DNA from: Clusia tigrina
Taxonomy: Eukaryota; Arthropoda; Insecta; Diptera; Clusiidae
Assembly: GCA_920105625.2 (NCBI GenBank)
Contig: OV050032.1
Coordinates: 22,735,981-22,799,980 of the forward strand
DNA length: 64,000 bases
Reading direction: 5' to 3'
The position numbers and the translations under genes are program-made. Below, piece after piece: positions 28,387-40,900 of this stretch (within the stretch, counting starts at the first letter, position 1; the number at the start of each line of letters is the position of its first letter). The notes beneath the pieces were generated by a model, which was given only the letters and a program-made list of their open reading frames with translations, ran no database searches and was not told the origin of the DNA.

Positions 28387-31300
28387 TCGTTGCACATGCC
28401 GTTTGCGGCGAAGAGAGCTGCAGATGCTACTTTGGTAGTTTGTCGCGAGCAGTAGTTTTCCTGGCCAGCGTGAGAGCACTGAATCCGCTCACTCCAGCCT
28501 GGCGCTAGTTTTAACGCAGTTGGAGACTTACTTGCGTTAACATATATATTTGCATAATATAATATTCATATAGTATTGTTATATTTTTATTTATTATATA
28601 AGTTTTTTTAATTTGGTATCTAGAGAAAAATCGGAAAAAAATTTGATGTTGATCATAAATTTCTCACTGTCTTATAGCCCCTCTATATCAGATTACATTT
28701 TTTATAACCAAGATTTTAAACATAAACTCAATAAAAATGTGGTGAGTAATTCTATGAACTATCTTTAGACAATTGAATTAAATTTCAAAACCAACAAAAC
28801 AGAAATAAACAATTTCAGAGCCTGTGTTTGTGGTGTTTGAAATCAATGTATACTTGCTTACATTAGTCTATCATTCGTCCTTCACACATAAAATACTATT
28901 TAAAATTCGTCTCTTAAAAACAATTCAGGTTCTAACTTGGGAGACGAATAGGGTATATGAGAAATTTCTAGTATGTTTCTCTTTTCAAAATCAACCAAGC
29001 TTCCAAACAGACCATGATATATTTATTGATGTAACACAGTGGAATTAATCCAAAGCAATCTTTTTACTTAAAACTAACTTAAATACTACAGTTTTTCTAC
29101 CTTAAGTTATACAATTTAATTTAGTGTCAAACTCTCGAGGCATGAATATGATACATTCGGGCTTTGTATTGTTAAGAGTTAAGTTGATTTAACTATGTAC
29201 GAGTACATTTGTTTAGCTACCCAAATTTCATTAGCAGAGTTGTACTTATTTTGGCAACCCCAAAAGTATTGGCGATTCCATAGCGCAGGTTGAAGTAAAA
29301 GCTACTCGTATATATTTGCTCGCGCTTGCACCAACTGCACGGCTCCCAATCCCAACAGGCATTTCATCTGCGAGCACTTGCCCACTTTGCTGGCACCAAA
29401 CACACTGGCTTAAACTTCTGGAACTTTCATGTTGTGGGAAAGAGTTTACAGTACTCATAAATATGCGGCATAGCGGATCATTGTGTACAAGTTCGCACGT
29501 TATTAAAATAGAGAATTTCAAAGAAAAGCAAATGCGAAGTTATAAAAACACTCCAACTTGTTATTGTGAGCATAGAAAAAAGTTGCACACAGCAATTGGA
29601 GCTGCACTTAGAGCAACAAAGCTGCATTAGTATGCAAATTGAGAATGGAAACAGGAAAAATAAATTGATCATAAACATAAAAGCAAAGCAAAGATAGATT
29701 TCATAAAAAAACAAACATTTTCTGATCTGTTTTATTGATATACTCGTATTTGGCAGATATTTTATATTTGCATTTTTTTAAAATTATTTTTTCTAATTTT
29801 TGAATTTGTATGTATTTTTTGAAATTTTCATATTTTTCTCACCTTTTTATGTTGTGTTTGTTATCTCTATGCTGGAAATTCTCCTGGCCAAAGAAGTCCA
29901 AAGTTTTCCTAACTAACTTAGGTTGGAGTGACTGCAAAAAGCACACCCAGGCACAAAACATGGCACATTGTCATACCACGGATTAGGCGCTGCATACGTA
30001 CTGACCATCGTAGTCAAGGCTGGGTACTGCTCAGGCGGTGAGCGCCCATACAGTACCATAAGTAACTTGGTAAAACTATTTCCAACGTGTATTTTTATAA
30101 GGATTTTTTTGCGAAGTGGCTGTTTTTCATACAATATTTTGCCGCTTGACAATATCCAGCATAGAAAAGTATGTTCCAATTAAGTGCGTGTTTGCATGCA
30201 GCGTGATCGTTAGTAAAATTATAATGAAAATATAGTTTCACAATTACCAAAGAATCATATTCAATTTAACCGTAAGCGTATGAGTAATTTATATCATTTC
30301 ATTCTTGCGTACACGCTAAAATAACGTTTAAAATAAATTTCACGAAATTCTGAAACGAACCGTAAATCTTTTTAGGCCAATGAACACAAAAGCAAACTAA
30401 ATTTTAAAAAACCGTAACACATTTGTGTATCAAAATCGGCGAACTTCACATCATTATTCCAAAAAATTTCGATTTTAAACACGTAAAAATTTGCTGTTCC
30501 ACCTAATACCGCTTAAAGAACTGTGCTAGTTATTCCTGTTGTTGTACTGTGTTATTTATTAGAGCGAATTTTTATGTATTGTCCCTTTAGTTCAATGATC
30601 TGTTGCCACTTTTGTGTCAACACTCTTTTCCAGGCAGGTAGCACTGCTCAAACTTAATGATTAAACCTACTGCAGTGCTCACTGCAGTTCCCACCAGCAA
30701 AAAATTGCATAGCAAGGAGGGAAACTTAAAACAATTGTCTATTATTCCCTCAGTGGAGTATGGGTAATTGCATTCAATCTGAACGAATCCTTTGTTTTGG
30801 CATATCACATTAAAGAAAGGGCGACTTTCCTTGTTATGCACTTAATTGTGTTTCAGTTTAATTAAGATATTAGTAATCTCCCCACTAAATCAGTGCTAAA
30901 CCAACAATAAATATTGAATTTAAACTACATTAAGCAGGTGTTAATTGCATACAATACTCAGTGATTAATAGAATTCAATTAAATACAATAAAATAAACGA
31001 TCGTACATGCAAACAAACAAACCGACAAAGATTCATTGCTCCGAGCTAGACACAGTGTTGAACATGAGTCTTCAGTCAGCCCTCAGCTATCGTGCCCGCC
31101 TGCCAGAGCCATAAATAATTGTTAAGTGTCAGAAAAACGCTTCTAATGCCAATTATTTGCAGTCACTGTCTTCATTTGAGCTACATACTCGTATTTAGCA
31201 TTTAATGCAATAAGCGTGACTTAAGTGAGTTTGCTATTCGATTTGTATAATTGATGCTCAATCGTTGCCGTGTATGTGCCGTGCCACTAAACAAATCAGT

Positions 31301-33494
31301 GATTGATAAGTTTTCAAAGAAATGCGACTGCTTTGAAATACATACTCGTATTGTTTTCATTCACCAGTGTTGTGCCTACACATACTGCACATACGAGTAT
31401 ATGAATATATGTCACATAGCAACTGAGAATAACCGTAGTTATAGGACCACAAACCCCATACATAAATTCCTCTAAAATGTTATTCACTAGTTTATATATT
31501 TAAAGTATTTTCTGTTATCTGGGTGTATATATAGATAGGATGCTCAAGAGACTTATCTGTGGTGGGGAAATTAACGCAACAAAAATTTGTGCTCCTCATA
31601 AGTATGTAGACAAAATATTGGTAGTGGTTCACAGTGTAATATGGAAAAAAAAGCAGAATCATATCTAGAGCACTTTCTTTTGTGTATGATTTGGAAAGAT
31701 AATTAGAAGGCAATTTCTTAAAAGCAAAATATCTCTGTTGTCTTAAAAACAATTTTAACCAGGGTGAGTTTGAAGAGACCATATACCAAAAAAATATGAC
31801 GACTCTGCAGGCCACATCTGCAAACTTCACTAATCGAGTCGTCTAATTTCAAAATTCCACACTTCTGACTACTCATCATCATATACTCGTATTCGCAATA
31901 TTGTTTGAGCCATTACTTATTGGTACATGATATATCCTTCTACCCAGATACATTTTTGATTTATATATATTGACCCTTTTTGTGAACCCCATGTAAAACT
32001 GCTTAGTTAAAGTACTCGTATTCATCGTAAATATTTAATATAAGAAATTCATACACATGGTTTAAATGAATGTACGAGTAAAGAGCTATAACATAAATGT
32101 CAATATAAATTGTAGGCGTACATCATCGTACGTCTATTTTCAATGAAGCGTGTACAAATATTCTTGATGGGACTTCTCATACGCATCTCTGCTTTAATCA
32201 TCTTCATAATCATCAAAAGTTCCTTATGTATTGGATTGGGATACCACGATCTGTGAAGAAGAATATTAGGTACGTTCTTTAACTAGTGTTGGCCAGTTGC
32301 ACACTTCATAATCACAGAATTGTGAAACGTCTGAAATTGCATGGAAGGTGCGAATTCAAAAAATATCTTAAAAGGAGTAGTAAAAAAAGCTTATCGGGAA
32401 AGCGTAGAACAAAGTTACAAAAGTTTCGTATTTAAAAAAATGTGAATTATATGCAAAAACATCGAAATATGGTTGATTGGAAGATTTCCACAGCTGTGGT
32501 AAGCTTGGACTAGAATGAAAATAAGGGGTGTCAGCTTGTTGTGTACAATTGAAGATTTGCCAATATTTGACGCTTTGCAGACATTTCATAATTGTGGTAA
32601 AGTTGTGGCTCACAAGTTGTTTACGAGAACACGCTCAATTGGCACATCAGCCTGAATCGAAAAATGCAGCCATATAAGCAAATGCGAAGTGCCCGTCGGT
32701 GTGGGGCGTCGGTGAGTTAATAAGCCAGGGCGCATTGATTGCCTATGGTTTCGATTGCATTGCAGATGCTATGCAGACCTCAGAGATACAATTTACGTTG
32801 ACATTTTGCGCATTTGCAGGGGGCGAGCGGGAGGGCCGAAGCGCAGCTTTCACTTTTAGGAAAGTTGTTTTTGATATTTTGTTGGTTTATCTGCCTTTGT
32901 CTCCACTATGCCAGTGTTGAGGTTGTTGTGATTATTGTTGTTGTTTAATTTTTGCGATATATTTGTTTGCATTGTTTTAAGCTTATAAAATCATTGCTCG
33001 TATTGTCTGTTTGCCTATGCAGTGGGAAATTAGCACTTGTATATTTAGCTGTTTTATTTGCTGTGCATATAAATATCTATGTGTGTGTGTGTGTGTGTGT
33101 GTTTATGTTTGCGGCGATCTGCGAGCGTGTGAGGCATATTTTGCATGGTGTCGGCAGCACTTTGTGTGTAGTTTGGCGTATGCGTGTGTGCGCTTGTGCA
33201 ATAGTACAAATATTTACGCATGTATAAGTAGAACAGTGGGTTCGTAGCCAGCTGAAATTTGGTGCATGTTTTTTGAATTTATGGCGCATGCATGTGTATG
33301 CATATATGTATGTATGTTCAAACGCTCTCGCAAACGCAGCCGCACACATATGCATGCATGGACGGAACTAGACTTATGCAAAAGGTAAATATTTGATGTG
33401 TACTCATTTATGCAATTTTCATGTTTTTTCCAGGTGCTTCATGCGCGAAACCAATACAAATGCGAATGCGAATACATCAGCACATGTGTGAACA
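28387..33494. other. Region upstream of spz5; no gene recognised
   Basis: AT-rich, with nine TACGAGTA/TACTCGTA octamers between 29198 and 32080. The opposed frames at 29246-29630 and 29913-30183 and the minus frame 31492-31830 lack recognisable domains. A (TG)n tract lies at 33080-33102. Presumably the promoter and 5'-untranslated exons of spz5 lie somewhere here or further left, but I cannot fix a start site. Confidence 0.35.
33080..33102. repeat. (TG)n microsatellite
   Basis: About 11 TG units. The surrounding sequence to 33360 is also TG/GCATG-rich. Confidence 0.9.
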
Positions 33495-33523
33495 ATGAAG
33501 AGTATTATTTGTCTCATTTCTAG

Positions 33524-33554
33524 TAATTATGGCAGCATTAGTTTTATTTATGTG
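33524..33554 (+). CDS. spz5: Candidate signal-peptide micro-exon of spz5
   Basis: A strong acceptor (TTTGTCTCATTTCTAG) at 33511-33523 and a consensus donor GTAAGT at 33555 bound 31 bp. In the frame required by the next exon it reads Ile-Met-Ala-Ala-Leu-Val-Leu-Phe-Met, and the split codon TG|C becomes Cys joined to Ser-Pro-Ser-Cys-Gly. That is a plausible end of a signal-peptide core directly before the Cys-rich start of the pro-domain. The true start Met could be the ATG at 33529-33531 or lie in an earlier exon. If the sequence upstream of 33524 were also exonic, the same frame stays hydrophobic back to a TGA at 33496, and an ATG at 33495 is out of frame by one. Confidence 0.4.
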
Positions 33555-34867
33555 GTAAGTTTACTAAAAACTGCTTTTTCAAAGCAACCCCACTCCGACT
33601 AATAATCAAATTGAGAGATCACTGAGTTTTCCTATTAGCTCTGGTCTAGTTTGTGAGGGCTTCCATCACGCATCCAGACGATTTGCCAGCGACTAGACTA
33701 CAAAATTAGGATTATTGATTTGTCGCTATTAGCAACAATTTTTGTTAATAGCTGTTTTCGAGAAGCTTGCAAGGACAGAAACTCCAAGTATCGTTAATCA
33801 GCCGCACCTTCATTTTGTTGAGACTCAATCAAACTTTCGAAAATGCAGCAAAACAAGGGTGCCGTATACAAGTTGTGTAACATGGCCGTCAAATGCGTCT
33901 GTGGCCAGATAAACAACGGGAACTGTCAGTGCTGTTTCATAATATTAGTTCCGTATTTTATTGAAAATTAATTTGTTTTATTGTGAGAAATATTGCTATA
34001 CGACACCTTCAAGAATTCCTCAAATGCTAAGTTCAAAGAAAAAAAAATGAAGAAATTAGTATTTAGTGTACAATACATGAGTACATATGAATACCATGGT
34101 GAATCATGAGTATGACTCATTGAGACAAATGGAACATTATATTAAGCGATCTGAGATATGCGAAGAGCAAGAAACCATAAGAATGCACGTGCAATTCCTA
34201 TTCATATATTTAAACACTCCTGAATCAACAAAGGATTCAAAATACATATATATTCTGAGACTAAGCTTGTCTAAATTGCTCCGTAGTTCCTGTAACTCGC
34301 ACTCTGAGTGCACTCATAACGTACTCTTTAATATACTCCTCCCTACGTGCATGTTTAGCGTTGTACCAAGCAAGCCCAAACCACGTACATAGCTTCGAAA
34401 AAAAGTGTTATAGTGCTCATAGTGCATGATTAAGTGACAGCTGTTATTGTTTTATGGTCAATTTTGAAGCGGACGCATGCTAGTGTGCCGTTAGGCTGGT
34501 CCCTAACACAGTACAATTTTCTTATTTTGACTCAAGTCATGCTTATTTTCAAAATGATATCTCAGCAATATCGAGGAAAAGCACCCATGGTGACAGTCCC
34601 TTTAGAGCGGTTTGCTTGCCCGACGCAATTAACAGAAACACATTATTATGTGACAGATTCAACATTTAAATATATAGTCCATTTAAGGATGGAGGGTAGG
34701 AGACACAGATCTAAATTTGTACCTTATCAAACTAAATAGTGAGCGTAGCATGAGAGTGGGCTTCTTGGAGGCTGTAAATAACTTTCTTAAACTTATAAGC
34801 TGTAATCAAATTGACCACCTACAATTACATACTTTCAGATATTAGTTTATATTTCATCAGTCTTCAG

Positions 34868-34990
34868 CTCACCGTCATGTGGACTCTATGGCGCACTACC
34901 GTGTCAGTTTTTGCCAGCACCTCCGGGACAGACACCAGCGTGTGCGCGACCCGGCAAAACGTATTGCGAGCACGTAGATAACTATCCCAC
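34868..34990 (+). CDS. spz5: spz5 exon: N-terminal Cys-rich part of the pro-domain
   Basis: The acceptor is TCATCAGTCTTCAG (34867 last G) and the donor GTAAGT is at 34991. The alternative acceptor at 34860 would add 7 bp and change the upstream phase. It encodes SPSCGLYGALPCQF, then a Pro-rich linker and CARPGKTYCEHVDNYP, with the last codon split AC|A. In-frame throughout with no stops. Confidence 0.85.
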
Positions 34991-37900
34991 GTAAGTCATA
35001 AAAATGTTAATTTTAAAAGTACGAAAAATTAACAAAAAAAAAATTATATACTCATGGCATATAATAAAAAGACAAAAAAAGAGTAAAAAATATATAAATA
35101 CATTAACACAATCGCCACCACTATAGAAAAACCCACAAAAAATATAATAACAACAAACTCTTTAGTAACACAACGGCGAACGTTGGGGGTACACCACACA
35201 GAGATACGATTGGTGGTAGTGGTGCCTCCTGCCGACGGCAGCAACGGTTTCATGCGCGAAGCGTTAAATGGTTTAAACCAGTTACCTGGCAACTATGAAT
35301 AAAAGAAGAGAAAGAAAATCAAAAAACGTTAGTCTTACAATTAGATTAAAACAAGTTGGCTACATTAAGCGCGTCTCCACTTGTATGTACCGCATCCGAA
35401 GAGCCGGACTCGAATTGATTTGCATAGCTCAGTAGCCACAGCGCGGTATGGCGCGCAGCTTCTTAGCTGCTACTGCCGCTGCTGCGGCTGCGGCTGCGAT
35501 TGCTGCGGCTGCTGCTGCGTTTGCCATGCGGTAAGCTGAACTTAAATGGGAATTCCTTGACCCAATAAACTTGACTTGACAGCTAGAGACGGCATTTGGC
35601 TGGTGGTTGGCGGCTGGTGACTGCTGCCTGCTGGCCACACATTATAGATGGTTTGGGGTTTTTACAGCAGCCATCCGTGCCATGCTTTTCACATTGGCAG
35701 GCAAGCGGCTAATGTGCTTCTAGACTTGAATGGAAGGAAAAAGTGAAACACTGAACTAACGCTTAGGAAACCAGTTTATAAATCATTAAACCAAGAGTAT
35801 TTTCAGAGCATTTTTAGAAGTATTTAAGTTTAAAAGATTCGCTTTGCTTTTGTTTTTTTATTTTTGTTTTTTGGTTTTTGTTTTTATGAATTATTGAAAA
35901 CGTGCAGCTGCGCGCTGGCCATAAATTTATCAGAAAACAAACACAAATTTGGCCATAGTGGTACGACAGTACAATGCTTTTTAGTGTTCATTAAGGCACT
36001 CATTCGATTTGATTTAAATGCTGGCAGAGTTCAGTTCGAAAGCATACGCATACGTATCTCTTGAAAATAAAGTAAAGCAAACTCATATCTAAACAGTAAA
36101 TGCAAATGAATATTTTTTTAGAAAGGCTTTTTTCTCGAACCTTCGCCACAGCATGCATTCGTGCATGGGCAACGAAGTGTCAAATTTTTGATTTATTCAA
36201 ATATTATTTTATTACTGCATTTTTTTTCTTTGTCTACTTTTCAATAAAACTATACATGCAGCCTTCCTCTTCCGCCTCCCAACACCAAACACAGTCTGAA
36301 AAAACAGAGCCCAACTTAGTCATTATTGAAAATATTCGCATTTAATCGTATCTAAGCGCCAACACTCGGCCATCTGCTGGCGTCGACAATAATTGGCGCG
36401 GTGTGCTCTTCAGTGAGCGTGTTACACAATTAAAGAAACGTTCAACACAAGAAACACAACAACAAATACAAAAAACAAACCAAACTTGTTCGTGTTTTTG
36501 TTTTTGTATTTGTTTTTGTTAATGCAGTTTCATGAGTTTATAGCTGCCGGTAGTAGTACCCCTTGGCCACATTGGAGCGGCACGTGACATGAATGAACAC
36601 TTCAGTATGAAAAACGCTCCAGCGTTGATTGATACTGGCGCGCAGTCGAAGTCGCAGACAATTTTGAATTAATATTTTGACGCTTTCGTACGTCGTGGAT
36701 GCCAAAAAGAAATCACACGCACGATAATGAACTGTAAATTTTATGTGAAAGAATTCTAAGAGTGCCAGCCAGGGTAGACATGCTCTGCAATGAAGCACTA
36801 CGAAATGCTACACACACTAATGACCTTGATAGAGTAATGGGGATTATAAATGTTGGAAAACATTAACCTACTTGAAAACATCGGTAAAATACTAAGTCTT
36901 TGTACTTAGCGAGGATTAGTTTTTGATCAAGATTTCAGTTGACCTTCTGACAACATACTCGTACTAAAGATCAGAGTTCTCGTCAAACTCAAATAATGCA
37001 TTGTTTGTAGATTTCAAGTCCTGCGTATGTTATTGGCGAGACTTTAAGAATTACGTGTATCTAGAATTCAAGCATACCAAATTCATATTCCACTGTCTTA
37101 TTGCAATTATATCTGGAAAGATTTTTAAATTCGTAGCAAGAATTAAAACAATTATCTTTTGGGATAGAAACACAATATATTAAGTTTCTTAAAAGTCTTC
37201 TATATGCACATTTATTCTTTCCATTTCCTTGCAGTATTTCCTCTCCTCTTCAATCTTTACAGCCTCTTGTTTTATTTTCTACACATTTCGACATTATAAC
37301 ATTATAATAACTCTTCAGCCTCAGAAGACTAGGAATTTGCGTTCATATCATCCAAATTCGTGTCATTATATTGCAGAACTAAATGAGATATTTTGAGGTG
37401 CGTACTTGCTTTGTAATGAGTACTTTACCATAGCAATTGAACTGCTCATATTTTGTAATACTTCTAATTTCTAGTTTCAATTCATCAACAAGTATTGCAA
37501 TTCCCCTGCAACCGACTGCAAATGGTAGAATTTAATTACACTATCAGGGGAATTGTAAATTTTATTTGCAGTCTACTCAAAAGAATTGAAAAAGTATTTG
37601 CCAACTAAGGAATTATGTGTTTAATATTATTATTTAATTAAAAATTCAATTATTAATTAAATTAAATTGCAATGCATTTGGAAATACATCGGTGATTCTT
37701 CACTCGAATGTAGTGCAACTCATATAAAATCCAAAATAAAACTTACTGACAAATAGATCAGTACCAAAATGCAATTACTTAAAATTTACTTGTGGAATGT
37801 CTGGGAGTAATGACCCATGGGAGTAATGAAACAATGATGTTTTTTTTTTGCTACAAAGATCAATATAATTTTGTAGCATATTGTAGTCTCCTGAACAAAA

Positions 37901-40900
37901 ATTTGCCGACAAAAAAAAATAAGAAAAACCAAAAAATTCGTTGTATGGCATAATCTTTTTGAACTTATTTAACTTATACATAAAAAATTGCTTTATTTCC
38001 GGTGAAAACGAAAATGGTTTAATGATTTTCTCTGGAGTATGTTCGGCTCAGTTTCACGGTCCTCCTGAAGTCTCCGATCATGAATATAACAAATTCGCTC
38101 ACTAACAACACTTTACTGTCACTTCTCCAATAAAAATCAAGCCAATGCCAACATCGAACTACCTTAAAGACGAACGGACCTAGATTTTTTTATGGCAAAA
38201 TTCGTTTTTCGAAGGCCAAAACACTTTAGAAAATTACATATTACTTTGTAGCAAAAACTTTATAAGCTAGTGTTATTAAATGGATTGGTATAGTTTATTA
38301 AGGCAAACAAGTACAATTCATACTACTTAAAAATGATATTGCTGCTTTGAAGTATAGGATACCAAGATGTCTAATGAAAATTATGTTTGCTTTTCCTATT
38401 TCATTTTATGCAAATGTTCATATTTCCGAACTGAACCAAATGATTTCCCAATTGCATCTTCTTCGGAGAAGGAGTTTTTTTTTTAAATATGCTTTTTTCG
38501 TACTCCAATATTATATCCTTATTATATTATGTGCACCCGTACAGTTCCTCACAGTTTATTATTACGGACAATCCCCAGTAGTTTGAATGGAAGAAGCTGT
38601 TCTGCTACTTCTCCTATTTTGCCGGCTGCGTCTAGGCACGCAGTACACCCGTATTCTCCAACCTTTTTCGTGTTGAGTAATCCTGTTTTGGCATTTAAAG
38701 TGTCGCGTCCAAATGGCATCTACTGGGAAATAGTTGAGAAACAGTACCTTCCTTATGACCCATGTAAGTGTGTGAAGCATTTTTTAAGTGACCTTTCTCG
38801 TCACCTTGCCACACTCTCAATTAGTACGAATATTGAGCTGAATTGCACAAAAAATGCCAACTTCCACCGAAGTCAAGTCGGTTCAGTCCAATTCAGTCCA
38901 GCACGCACGCCTTTTAAAGTTGTGCCGCTATTAAAATCTGAGTGGATTGATGAAGTAATCGGCCCTCACTGCCTGTAATGGTGAATATGTGCAAAGAACG
39001 CGATATCACGTTTCATAGACGTAGATGGCGATTGCGTCCACATACACGCTATTTGCAAATTGTCATCATTCTCCGACACACATGCACTTGACTTGAACGT
39101 GTGCTTACTAGCTTACACTTAATTTGGGTGTCGCAACCGTCGGCGTCTGTGTCAGTGTCAACGTTAGTGATATTATCGCCATAACTGCGACCGCGAACAC
39201 GACCACGACCACGATCGTCTTCATATGCTTTTTTGACATAAACTACTTTTAACATGTTGACACATTTCGAACCGCAGATATCTCATCAAACATCTCGTAC
39301 ACAAATGGGGTTACGAGGCCAAAAACCTGCTCGTGGACGAGACATGGGACGAGTTTGCGGCGTTGGCGTGGCATGAGACGCCGGTCTTCTACGATCCGGC
39401 GTTCATCTTCCCGCAGCGGCACTACAATGGAAATGGCAAGGACTTCAATGGCTACAACTACGAAACACCTCCTGTTGGGAGTGTGGCCAGCGCCGCGAGT
39501 GGGGTGAGTGGTAGCGGTGTGCGAGGTAGCGGCAGTGCTGCCAAGTATGCCGACAATACGTTTCTCATCACCAAACAGCAGACCACGGAGCCACCAACGT
39601 AAGTTGCGCATACCGTCGCAGTGTATGTATGTAAATAGATCCAGGATCATAGCGCCTGCAGGCGGACCATCGTCGCATTACAATCCATTTCCTTTATTTC
39701 AGATTCCTGCTGTACAGCTCCACCGGGCAGCGTTTGAGCTTGAACAAGAATCAAGTGAGCCCCTTCAACAGCAGTCATAAAGTAACGCCGAATAACCCAA
39801 CCCTCTGGCTCAAGCGGATTGTGCGCGACTTGAGCAGCAAGAAGCTGGGATTCAGTGCGGCGCGTGCGGCCAATTTTACGGCAACCACACGCGACGTCTC
39901 ACTCAACATGGATCTCATGGATATAGTGGGCGTGGCTGGGGGCGCCAAGAAACGCGTCAAGCGGCAGAGTCCCGGACGCTCCACACTCTGCCAGACCAAC
40001 TCCCAGTTTATAACGCCGCAGGCAGCGTTGAATAGCAAGGGTGAGTTAGTTCAGTTTATAGCGAAAGCAGCCAGAATTGTGTTTATAGCCAAATCATATA
40101 CTTTTATAGGAAACTGGATGTTTGTGGTGAACGAGGCAAACACAGCGCGCCAAATGGTGAAAGCGGAACTATGCGCGTGAGTATACCGATATATTGTGAA
40201 CCTTATGGTGGTGTTATACCAGCGGCACGCGACAAGTGTATAATATGTGCTTCACATAGTTTATTATATGTAGTTAGTGTATGAGATGTGTGCATGTGGC
40301 AACATGCTGAATATGGCAATAGAGTTAACACGACAGTTTATAGGCATTGCAATGATCCCACAACACCCCACTTGTTCAATATGTAAGGAATGTAGGCGTG
40401 GCAGGTAGTATAGTGCGTCCATATATATCATTGAGATTGATAATGACTAATTCCTAATTCCGCGAGGGAGCAAAAGGCCACAAACACATATTTCAACTAG
40501 TGTGGACTAAAAGTACATATTGCAAGAAAAACAGGGACTCTTAAAATCGGTTTGTGATAGTTACTTGTATTTGAGAGAGGACGCCCCTTTGCCCATTACT
40601 TATAAGGAGCTGTCAACATATAGTTTTGTCAGAAAAATAAATGATAGAGACATCCAATTTCCCTTTTTAACATTTCTTCCAGTGAAATCGCAGGGAGGAA
40701 AACATTTTAATGTTTCTGATACATTTTCCTTGGAACTTAAATCAACATATTCCGTATACGTTTTTCTGAACAATTTTGTATACGCAACATTATAATTATA
40801 TATGTATGTACGATTATGTATGCTTATAAAATGTTTAAAGCATTTGTTGTGGTATATTAATATATGTTATTGTATATTAATAAAAATATGAATAAATGCA

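Noticed and set aside
29913..30183. Opposed frames on both strands, 71 and 88 codons
   Set aside because: Mutually overlapping, neither with a recognisable motif. Reads on both strands equally, as chance frames do.
38529..38978. 149-codon plus frame inside the spz5 intron
   Set aside because: No start context, no family resemblance, AT-poor only in part, and it lies within a well-defined intron.
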